DNA of 64,000 bases from Camelus bactrianus (lineage: Eukaryota > Chordata > Mammalia > Artiodactyla > Camelidae). The notes below the pieces were generated by a model. That model saw nothing but the letters and a program-made list of their open reading frames with translations, was not told where the DNA came from and searched no databases. Below are positions 38,713 to 49,845 of the stretch, one piece after another. Where the stretch lies: the NCBI RefSeq assembly GCF_048773025.1, contig NC_133566.1, forward strand, positions 3,509,501-3,573,500. Direction: 5' to 3'. The position numbers and the translations under genes were made by a program. Within the stretch, counting starts at the first letter, position 1, and each line of letters begins with the position of its first letter.

Positions 38713-41700
38713 GACACTAGGGAACAGACTGAGAAAGCAGAGTAAAAGTTTCTCCTGCAACCCGTTCCCTTTGTACTAGATGAACGAACGTCTCTCCACA
38801 TGTTAAATTCTGAGAGATAAGTGTGTGTGAAGCCGTTCTTCACATAGTTTGTTGGGAAAACAATGTTTATTTTCAGTTGCAAATTCCACTCCATACGTAT
38901 ATATGGGGAGTTACTAGCTCCAAATCGGATTTACAGTTAAAACTGCAGGAAATTCAAACCGGCACTAGGAAAGAGACTGAGAAACCAGAGTAAAATTTTC
39001 TCCTGCAACACGTTCCCTTTGTGCTAGATGACCGGACGTCTCTCCACGTGCTCAGTTCTGAGAGATTCGTGGGTGTGAAAGCCGTACTTCACCTAGCTTG
39101 TTGGGAACACAAAGTTTCTCTTCAGTTGCAAACTCCACTAAATACATATATAAGGGGAGGTACAATCTCCAACTCGGTTTTACAGTGAAAACTGCAGGAA
39201 CTTCAAACCGGCACTAGGAAACAGACTGAGAAACAAGTGTAAAAATTTCCCCTGCAACCCGTTCCCTTGGTGCTAGATGAACGAACGCCTCTCCACAAGC
39301 TTAGATCGGAGAGATATGTGTGTATGAAAGCCGTCCTACATCTAGCTTGTTGGGAACACCAAGTCTCTTTTCAGTGGCAAAATCCACTCCATACATATAT
39401 ATGGGGAGGTTCTAGCACCAACTCGGTTTTACAGTGAAAAATGCAGGAACTTCAAACCGGCAGTAGGAAACAGACTGAGAAACCAGAGTAAAAGTTTCTC
39501 CTGCAACCCGTTCCCTTGGTGCTAGGTGAACGAACGTCTCTCCACATGCTCAGTTCTGAGAGATAAGTGTGTGTGAAAGTCGTACTTCACCTAGGTTATT
39601 GGGAACACAAACGTTCTTTTCAGTTGCAAACATCAATCCATTCATATATATGAGGAGATTCTAGCTGCGACACGGTTTTACAGTGAAAACTGCAGGAACT
39701 TCAAACCGGCACTAGGAAACAGACTGAGAAACAAGTGTAAAAGTTTCCCCTGCAACCCGTTCCCTTGGTGCTAGATGAACGAACGTCTCTCCACAAGCTT
39801 AGATCGGAGAGATATGTGTGTATGAAAGCCGTCCTACATCTAGCTTGTTGGGAACACCAAGTCTCTTTTCAGTGGCAAAATCCACTCCATACATATATAT
39901 GGGGAGGTACAAGCTCCAACTCTGTTTAACAGTGAAAACTGCAGGAACTTCAAACCGCCACAAGGAAACAGGCTGAAAAAGCCGAGTAAATTTTCTCCTG
40001 CAACCCGTTCCCTTGGTGCTAGATGAACGAAAGTCTCTCCTCAAGCTTAAATCTGAGACATAATTCTGTATGAAAGCCGTCCTTCACCTAGCTTGTTGGG
40101 AACACAAAGTTTCTTTTCAGTGGCAAACTCCACCCCATATATATATATATATAGGGGGGTACTAGCCCCAATTCGGTTTTACAGTGAAAACTGAAGGAAA
40201 TTCAAACCGGCACTAAGAAACACAGTGAGAAACCAGAGTAAAACTTTCTCCTGCAACCCGTTCCCTTTGTGCTAGATGAACGAAAGTCTCTCCACAAGCT
40301 TAGTTCTGAGAGATAAGTGTGTGTGAAAGCCGACCTTCACCTAGCTTGTTTGGAACACAAAGATTCTTTACGGATTCAAACACCATTCCATACATATATA
40401 GGGGTAGGTTCTAACTCAAATTCGGTTTTACAGTGAAAACTGCAGGAATTTCAAACCGGCACTAGGAAACAGACTGAGAAACCAGAGTAAAACTTTCCCC
40501 TGCAACCCGTTCCCTTGGTGCTAGATGAACGAACGTCTCTCCACATGCTCAGTTCTGACAGATAAGTGAGTGTGAAAGCCGTCCTTCACCTAGCTTGTTG
40601 TTAACACAAAGTTTCTTTTCAGTTGCAAACTCCACTACATACATATATATGGGTAGGTTCTAGCACCAACTCTGTTTTACAGTGAAAATTGCAGGAACTT
40701 CAAACCGGCACTAGGAAACAGACTGAGAAACAAGAGTAAAAGTTTCTCCAGCAACCCGTTCCCTTGGTGCTAGATGAACGAACGTCTCTCCATATGCTCA
40801 GTTCTGAGAGATAAGTGTGTGTGAAAGCCGTCTTCACCTAGCTTGTTGGGAAAACAATGTTTATATTCAGTTGCAAATTCCACTCCATACATATATATGG
40901 GGAGGTAATAGCTCCAATTCGGATTTACAGTGCAAAATGCAGGAAATTCAAACCGGCACTAGGAAACCGACTGAGAAACCAGAGTAAAATTTCTCCTGCA
41001 AACCGTTCCCTTTGTGCTAGATGAACGAACGTCTCTCCTCAAGCTTAAATCTGAGAGATAAGTGTGTATGAAAGCCGTCCTTCACCTAGCTTGTTGGGAA
41101 CACAAAGTTTCTTTTCAGTGGCAAACTTCACTCCATACATATATATGGGGCGGTACTAGTCCCAATTCGGTTTTACAGTGAAAACTGAAGGAAATTCAAA
41201 CCGGCACTAAGAAACACAGTGAGAAACCAGAGTAAAAGTTTCTCCTGCAAACCGTTCCCTTTGTGCTAGATGAACGAACGTCTCTCCACAAGCTTAGTTC
41301 TGAGAGATAAGTGTGTGTGAAATCCGCCCTTCACCTAGCTTGTTGGGAACACAAAGTTTCTTTTCGGCTTCAAACACCATTCCATGCATATATAGGGGTA
41401 GGTTGTAGCTCAAATTCGGTTTTACAGTGAAAACTGCAGAAAATTCAAACAGGAACTAGGAAACAGACTGAGAAACCAGAGTAAAACTTTACACTGCAAA
41501 ACGTTCCCTTGGTGCTAGATGAACGAACGTCTCTCCACATGCTCAGTTCTGAGAGATAAGTGTGTGTGAAAGCCGTACTTCAACTTGCATGTTGTTAACA
41601 CAAAGTTTATTTCAATTGCAAACCCCACTCCATACATATATATGGGGAGGTACTAGCACCAACTCGGTTTTACAGTGAAAACTGCAGGAACTTCAAACCG

Positions 41701-43190
41701 GCAGTAGGAAACAGACTGAAAAACCAGAGTAAAAGTTTCTCCTGCAACCCGTTCCCTTGGTGCTAGGTGAACGAAAGTCTCTCCACATGCTCAGTTCTGA
41801 GAGATAAGTGTGTGTGAAAGTCGTACTTCATCTAGGTTATTGGGAACCCAAACGTTCTTTTCAGTTGCAAACACCAATCCATTCATATATATGAGGAGAT
41901 ACTAGCTCCGACACGGTTTTACAGTGAAAACTGCAGGAACTTCAAACCGGCACTAGGAAACAGACTGAGAAAACAGAGTAATATTTTCCCCTGCAACCCG
42001 TTCCCTTGGTGCTAGGTGAACGAACGTCTCTCAACATACTCAGTTCTGAGAGATAACAGTGTGTGAAAGCCGTCCTTCAGCTAGCTTGTTGGGAACACAA
42101 AGTTTCTTTTCAGTTGCAAACTCCATTCAATACATATATAGGGGGAGGTACTATCTTAAACTCCTTTTTACAGTGAAAACTGCAGGAACTTCCAACCGGC
42201 ACTAGGAAACAGACTGAGAAACCAGAGTAAAAGTTTCTCCTGCAACCCGTTCCCTTGGTGCTAGGTGAACGAACGTCTCTCCACATGCTCAGTTCTGAGT
42301 GTTAAGTGTGTGTGAAAGACGTACTTCACCTAGCTTGTTGGGAACACAAAGTTTCTTTTCATTTGCAAACTCCACTCCATACATATATAAGGGGAGGTAC
42401 TAGATCCAACTCGATTTTACAGTGAAAATTCAGGAACTTCAAACCGGCACTAGGAAACAGACTGAGAAACCAGAGTAAAAGTTTCTCCTTCAACCCGATC
42501 CCTTGGTGCTAGATGAACGAATGTCTCTCCACAAGCTTAGTTCTGAGAGATAAGTGTGTGTGAAAGCCGTCCTTCACCTAGCTTGTTGGGAACACAAAGG
42601 TTCTTTTCAGTTGCAAACTCCACTCCATACATATATAAGGTTAGGTACTAGCTCCAACACGGTTTTACAGTGAAAACTGCAGGAACATCAATCCGGCACA
42701 AGGAAAAAACTGAGAAAACAGAGGAAAAGTTTCTCCTGCAACCCGTTCCCTTTGTGCTATATGAACGAACGTCTCTCCACATGCTCAGTTCTGATAGATA
42801 ACTGTGTGTTAAAACCGTCCTTCACCTAGCTGGTTGGTAACACAATGCTTATTTTCAGTTGCAAACTCCACTCCATACATATATATGGGTAGGTACTAGC
42901 TCCAAATCGCTTTTACAGTGAAAACTGAAGGAACTTCAAACCGGCACTAGGAAACAGACTGAGAAACCTGTGTAAAAGTTTCTCCTGCAAACAATTCCCT
43001 TGGTGCTAGGTGAACGAACGTCACTCCACAGGCTCAGTTCTCAGAGATAAGTGTGTGTGAAAGCCGTCCTTCACCTAGCTTGTTGGGAACACAAAGATTC
43101 TTTTCAGTTGCAATCTCAACTATATAGATATATATGGGTTGGTACTAGCTCCAACTCGGTTTTACGGTGAAACTGCAGGAACTTCAAACT
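38713..43190 (+). repeat. 18-monomer HOR, short copy S2 (4,478 bp)
   Basis: Short unit with the junction at GGGTAGG 40651 and a 17-base TA tract (40137-40153). It has the same private changes as S1: ACTTCATCTAGG near 41827, CTCTCAACATACTC near 42030 and GAAAGACGTACTTC near 42316. Its own changes include TTTGTACTAGATG near 38770 and GACTGAAAAACCAG near 41714. Confidence 0.93.
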
Positions 43191-46100
43191 GACACTAGGG
43201 AACAGACTGAGAAAGCAGAGTAAAAGTTTCTCCTGCAACCCGTTCCCTTGGTGCTAGATCAACGAACGTCTCTCCACATGTTAAATTCTGAGAGATAAGT
43301 GTGTGTGAAGCCGTTCTTCACATAGTTTGTTGGGAAAACAATGTTTATTTTCAGTTGCAAATTCCACTCCATACGTATATATGGGGAGTTACTAGCTCCA
43401 AATCGGATTTACAGTTAAAACTGCAGGAAATTCAAACCGGCACTAGGAAAGAGACTGAGAAACCAGAGTAAAATTTTCTCCTGCAACACGTTCCCTTTGT
43501 GCTAGATGACCGGACGTCTCTCCACGTGCTCAGTTCTGAGAGATTCGTGGGTGTGAAAGCCGTACTTCACCTAGCTTGTTGGGAACACAAAGTTTCTCTT
43601 CAGTTGCAAACTCCACTAAATACATATATAAGGGGAGGTACAATCTCCAACTCGGTTTTACAGTGAAAACTGCAGGAACTTCAAACCGGCACTAGGAAAC
43701 AGACTGAGAAACAAGTGTAAAAATTTCCCCTGCAACCCGTTCCCTTGGTGCTAGATGAACGAACGCCTCTCCACAAGCTTAGATCGGAGAGATATGTGTG
43801 TATGAAAGCCGTCCTACATCTAGCTTGTTGGGAACACCAAGTCTCTTTTCAGTGGCAAAATCCACTCCATACATATATATGGGGAGGTTCTAGCACCAAC
43901 TCGGTTTTACAGTGAAAAATGCAGGAACTTCAAACCGGCAGTAGGAAACAGACTGAGAAACCAGAGTAAAAGTTTCTCCTGCAACCCGTTCCCTTGGTTC
44001 TAGGTGAACGAACGTCTCTCCACATGCTCAGTTCTGAGAGATAAGTGTGTGTGAAAGTCGTACTTCACCTAGGTTATTGGGAACACAAACGTTCTTTTCA
44101 GTTGCAAACATCAATCCATTCATATATATGAGGAGATACTAGCTGCGACACGGTTTTACAGTGAAAACTGCAGGAACTTCAAACCGGCACTAGGAAACAG
44201 ACTGAGAAACAAGTGTAAAAGTTTCCCCTGCAACCCGTTCCCTTGGTGCTAGATGAACGAACGTCTCTCCACAAGCTTAGATCGGAGAGATATGTGTGTA
44301 TGAAAGCCGTCCTACATCTAGCTTGTTGGGAACACCAAGTCTCTTTTCAGTGGCAAAATCCACTCCATACATATATATGGGGAGGTACAAGCTCCAACTC
44401 TGTTTAACAGTGAAAACTGCAGGAACTTCAAACCGGCACTAGGAAACAGGCTGAAAAAGCCGAGTAAATTTTCTCCTGCAAACCGTTCCCTTGGTGCTAG
44501 ATGAACGAAAGTCTCTCCTCAAGCTTAAATCTGAGACATAATTCTGTATGAAAGCCGTCCTTCACCTAGCTTGTTGGGAACACAAAGTTTCTTTTCAGTG
44601 GCAAACTCCACCCCATATATATATATATAGGGGGGTACTAGCCCCAATTCGGTTTTACAGTGAAAACTGAAGGAAATTCAAACCGGCACTAAGAAACACA
44701 GTGAGAAACCAGAGTAAAACTTTCTCCTGCAACCCGTTCCCTTTGTGCTAGATGAACGAAAGTCTCTCCACAAGCTTAGTTCTGAGAGATAAGTGTGTGT
44801 GAAAGCCGACCTTCACCTAGCTTGTTTGGAACACAAAGATTCTTTACGGATTCAAACACCATTCCATACATATATAGGGGTAGGTTCTAACTCAAATTCG
44901 GTTTTACAGTGAAAACTGCAGGAATTTCAAACCGGCACTAGGAAACAGACTGAGAAACCAGAGTAAAACTTTCCCCTGCAACCCGTTCACTTGGTGCTAG
45001 ATGAACGAACGTCTCTCCACATGCTCAGTTCTGACAGATAAGTGAGTGTGAAAGCCGTCCTTCACCTAGCTTGTTGTTAACACAAAGTTTCTTTTCAGTT
45101 GCAAACTCCACTACATACATATATATGGGTAGGTTCTAGCACCAACTCTGTTTTACAGTGAAAATTGCAGGAACTTCAAACCGGCACTAGGAAACAGACT
45201 GAGAAACAAGAGTAAAAGTTTCTCCAGCAACCCGTTCCCTTGGTGCTAGATGAACGAACGTCTCTCCATATGCTCAGTTCTGAGAGATAAGTGTGTGTGA
45301 AAGCCGTCTTCACCTAGCTTGTTGGGAAAACAATGTTTATATTCAGTTGCAAATTCCACTCCATACATATATATGGGGAGGTAATAGCTCCAATTCGGAT
45401 TTACAGTGCAAAATGCAGGAAATTCAAACCGGCACTAGGAAACCGACTGAGAAACCAGAGTAAAATTTCTCCTGCAAACCGTTCCCTTTGTGCTAGATGA
45501 ACGAACGTCTCTCCTCAAGCTTAAATCTGAGAGATAAGTGTGTATGAAAGCTGTCCTTCACCTAGCTTGTTGGGAACACAAAGTTTCTTTTCAGTGGCAA
45601 ACTTCACTCCATACATATATATGGGGCGGTACTAGTCCCAATTCGGTTTTACAGTGAAAACTGAAGGAAATTCAAACCGGCACTAAGAAACACAGTGAGA
45701 AACCAGAGTAAAAGTTTCTCCTGCAAACCGTTCCCTTTGTGCTAGATGAACGAACGTCTCTCCACAAGCTTAGTTCTGAGAGATAAGTGTGTGTGAAATC
45801 CGCCCTTCACCTAGCTTGTTGGGAACACAAAGTTTCTTTTCGGCTTCAAACACCATTCCATGCATATATAGGGGTAGGTTGTAACTCAAATTCGGTTTTA
45901 CAGTGAAAACTGCAGAAAATTCAAACAGGAACTAGGAAACAGACTAAGAAACCAGAGTAAAACTTTACACTGCAAAACGTTCCCTTGGTGCTAGATGAAC
46001 GAACGTCTCTCCACATGCTCAGTTCTGAGAGATAAGTGTGTGTGAAAGCCGTACTTCACCTTGCATGTTGTTAACACAAAGTTTATTTCAATTGCAAACC

Positions 46101-47417
46101 CCACTCCATACATATATATGGGGAGGTACTAGCACCAACTCGGTTTTACAGTGAAAACTGCAGGAACTTCAAACCGGCAGTAGGAAACAGACTGAGAAAC
46201 CAGAGTAAAAGTTTCTCCTGCAACCCGTTCCCTTGGTGCTAGGTGAACGAACGTCTCTCCACATGCTCAGTTCTGAGAGATAAGTGTGTGTGAAAGTCGT
46301 ACTTCACCTAGGTTATTGGGAACCCAAACGTTCTTTTCAGTTGCAAACACCAATCCATTCATATATATGAGGAGATACTAGCTCCGACACGGTTTTACAG
46401 TGAAAACTGCAGGAACTTCAAACCGGCACTAGGAAACAGACTGAGAAAACAGAGTAATATTTTCCCCTGCAACCCGTTCCCTTGGTGCTAGGTGAACGAA
46501 CGTCTCTCCACATACTCAGTTCTGAGAGATAACAGTGTGTGAAAGCCGTCCTTCACCTAGCTTGTTGGGAACACAAAGTTTCTTTTCATTTGCAAACTCC
46601 ACTCCATACATATATAAGGGGAGGTACTAGATCCAACTCGATTTTACAGTGAAAATTCAGGAACTTCAAACCGGCACTAGGAAACAGACTGAGAAACCAG
46701 AGTAAAAGTTTCTCCTTCAACCCGATCCCTTGGTGCTAGATGAACGAATGTCTCTCCACAAGCTTAGTTCTGAGAGATAAGTGTGTGTGAAAGCCGTCCT
46801 TCACCTAGCTTGTTGGGAACACAAAGGTTCTTTTCAGTTGCAAACTCCACTCCATACATATATAAGGTTAGGTACTAGCTCCAACACGGTTTTACAGTGA
46901 ATACTGCAGGAACATCAATCCGGCACAAGGAAAAAACTGAGAAAACAGAGGAAAAGTTTCTCCTGCAACCCGTTCCCTTTGTGCTATATGAACGAACGTC
47001 TCTCCACATGCTCAGTTCTGATAGATAACTGTGTGTTAAAACCGTCCTTCACCTAGCTGGTTGGTAACACAATGCTTATTTTCAGTTGCAAACTCCACTC
47101 CATACATATATATGGGTAGGTACTAGCTCCAAATCGCTTTTACAGTGAAAACTGAAGGAACTTCAAACCGGCACTAGGAAACAGACTGAGAAACCTGTGT
47201 AAAAGTTTCTCCTGCAAACAATTCCCTTGGTGCTAGGTGAACGAACGTCACTCCACAGGCTCAGTTCTCAGAGATAAGTGTGTGTGAAAGCCGTCCTTCA
47301 CCTAGCTTGTTGGGAACACAAAGATTCTTTTCAGTTGCAATCTCAACTATATAGATATATATGGGTTGGTACTAGCTCCAACTCGGTTTTACGGTGAAAC
47401 TGCAGGAACTTCAAACT
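43191..47417 (+). repeat. 17-monomer HOR, shortest copy S3 (4,227 bp)
   Basis: Short-type junction at 45127 (GGGTAGG to CTCTG) plus loss of one more monomer near 46535-46556. There the AACAGTGTGTG monomer passes straight into the text of the following monomer (CTTCACCTAGC, TTTTCATTTGC, ATAAGGGGAGG). The monomer with ACTATCTTAAACTCC, present in every other complete copy, is missing. Total shortening against the long unit is 745 bases. The TA tract is 15 bases (44615-44629), unlike S1 and S2. Confidence 0.92.
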
Positions 47418-49845
47418 GACACTAGGGAACAGACTGAGAAAGCAGAGTAAAAGTTTCTCCTGCAACCCGTTCCCTTGGTGCTAGATCAACGAACGTCTCT
47501 CCACATGTTAAATTCTGAGAGATAAGTGTGTGTGAAGCCGTTCTTCACATAGTTTGTTGGGAAAACAATGTTTATTTTCAGTTGCAAATTCCACTCCATA
47601 CGTATATATGGGGAGTTACTAGCTCCAAATCGGATTTACAGTTAAAACTGCAGGAAATTCAAACCGGCACTAGGAAAGAGACTGAGAAACCAGAGTAAAA
47701 TTTTCTCCTGCAACACGTTCCCTTTGTGCTAGATGACCGGACGTCTCTCCACGTGCTCAGTTCTGAGAGATTCGTGGGTGTGAAAGCCGTACTTCACCTA
47801 GCTTGTTGGGAACACAAAGTTTCTCTTCAGTTGCAAACTCCACTAAATACATATATAAGGGGAGGTACAATCTCCAACTCGGTTTTACAGTGAAAACTGC
47901 AGGAACTTCAAACCGGCACTAGGAAACAGACTGAGAAACAAGTGTAAAAATTTCCCCTGCAACCCGTTCCCTTGGTGCTAGATGAACGAACGCCTCTCCA
48001 CAAGCTTAGATCGGAGAGATATGTGTGTATGAAAGCCGTCCTACATCTAGCTTGTTGGGAACACCAAGTCTCTTTTCAGTGGCAAAATCCACTCCATACA
48101 TATATATGGGGAGGTTCTAGCACCAACTCGGTTTTACAGTGAAAAATGCAGGAACTTCAAACCGGCAGTAGGAAACAGACTGAGAAACCAGAGTAAAAGT
48201 TTCTCCTGCAACCCGTTCCCTTGGTGCTAGGTGAACGAACGTCTCTCCACATGCTCAGTTCTGAGAGATAAGTGTGTGTGAAGGTCGTACTTCACCTAGG
48301 TTATTGGGAACACAAATGTTCTTTTCAGTTGCAAACATCAATCCATTCATATATATGAGGAGATACTAGCTGCGACACGGTTTTACAGTGAAAACTGCAG
48401 GAACTTCAAACCGGCACTAGGAAACAGACTGAGAAACAAGTGTAAAAGTTTCCCCTGCAACCCGTTCCCTTGGTGCTAGATGAACGAACGTCTCTCCACA
48501 AGCTTAGATCGGAGAGATATGTGTGTATGAAAGCCGTCCTACATCTAGCTTGTTGGGAACACCAAGTCTCTTTTCAGTGGCAAAATCCACTCCATACATA
48601 TATATGGGGAGGTACAAGCTCCAACTCTGTTTAACAGTGAAAACTGCAGGAACTTCAAACCGGCACTAGGAAACAGGCTGAAAAAGCCGAGTAAATTTTC
48701 TCCTGCAACCCGTTCCCTTGGTGCTAGATGAACGAAAGTCTCTCCTCAAGCTTAAATCTGAGACATAATTCTGTATGAAAGCCGTCCTTCACCTAGCTTG
48801 TTGGGAACACAAAGTTTCTTTTCAGTGGCAAACTCCACCCCATATATATATATATATAGGGGGGTACTAGCCCCAATTCGGTTTTACAGTGAAAACTGAA
48901 GGAAATTCAAACCGGCACTAAGAAACACAGTGAGAAACCAGAGTAAAACTTTCTCCTGCAACCCGTTCCCTTTGTGCTAGATGAACGAACGTCTCTCCAC
49001 AAGCTTAGTTCTGAGAGATAAGTGTGTGTGAAAGCCGACCTTCACCTAGCATGTTGGGAACACAAAGATTCTTTACGGATTCAAACACCATTCCATACAT
49101 ATATAGGGGTAGGTTCTAACTCAAATTCGGTTTTACAGTGAAAACTGCAGGAATTTCAAACCGGCACTAGGAAACAGACTGAGAAACCAGAGTAAAACTT
49201 TCCCCTGCAACCCGTTCCCTTGGTGCTAGATGAACGAACGTCTCTCCACATGCTCAGTTCTGACAGATAAGTGAGTGTGAAAGCCGTCCTTCACCTAGCT
49301 TGTTGTTAACACAAAGTTCCTTTTCAGTTGCAAACTCCACTACATACATATATATGGGTAGGTTCTAGCACCAACTCGGTTTTACAGTGAAAAATGCAGG
49401 AACTTCAAACCAGCAGTAGGAAACAGACTGAGAATCCAGAGTAAAAGTTTCTCCTGCAACCCGTTCCCTTGGTGCTAGGTGAACGAACGTCTCTCCACAT
49501 ACTCAGTTCTGAGAGATAAGTGTGTGTGAAATCGTACTTCACCTAGGTTATTGGGAACACAAACGTTCTTTTCAGTTGCAAACATCAATCCATTCATATA
49601 TATGAGGAGATACTAGCTGCGACACGGTTTTACAGTGAAAACTGCAGGAACTTCAAACCGACACTAGGAAACAGACTGAGAAACCAGAGTAAAATTTCTC
49701 CTGCAAACCGTTCCCCTTGTGCTAGATGAACGAACGTCTCTACACATGCTCAGTTCTGAGGGTTAAGTGTGTGTGAAAGCCGTCCTTCACCTAGCTTGTT
49801 GGGAACACAAAGTTTCTTTTCATTTGCAAACTCCATTCCATACAT
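47418..49845 (+). repeat. Block D right-edge partial copy
   Basis: It starts as the other copies and carries GTTTAACAGTG and a 17-base TA tract (48842-48858), like S1 and S2. It nevertheless retains the long-type CAACTCGGTTTTACAGTG form and the monomers normally deleted in short units (from GGGTAGG at 49355). It is thus a recombinant of the two unit types. Near 49846 it jumps from the CTCCATTCCATACATATATA monomer to the AAGGGGAGGTACTAGCTCC monomer and leaves the regular HOR. Extra private changes accumulate towards this edge. Confidence 0.87.

Larger units (their letters stand above)
16600..49845 (+). repeat. Block D: 20-monomer HOR array with 18- and 17-monomer variants
   Basis: The marker GACACTAGGG (after ACTTCAAACT) occurs at 19319, 24291, 28769, 33741, 38713, 43191 and 47418. 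Intervals are 4,972, 4,478, 4,972, 4,972, 4,478 and 4,227 bases, i.e. about 20, 18, 20, 20, 18 and 17 monomers. The copies are near-identical by eye, so this is the most recently homogenised part of the window. Similarity begins near 16600 on the left. On the right it breaks near 49846, where the text jumps from one HOR monomer to another. A larger period of 14,422 bases links the copies starting at 19319 and 24291 with those at 33741 and 38713. Confidence 0.95.

Noticed and set aside
16600-49845. Near-identical HOR copies as a pure assembly duplication
   Set aside because: Not excluded, but the copies carry private variants and three different lengths with sensible recombination junctions. 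An assembler duplicating one sequence would not produce these.
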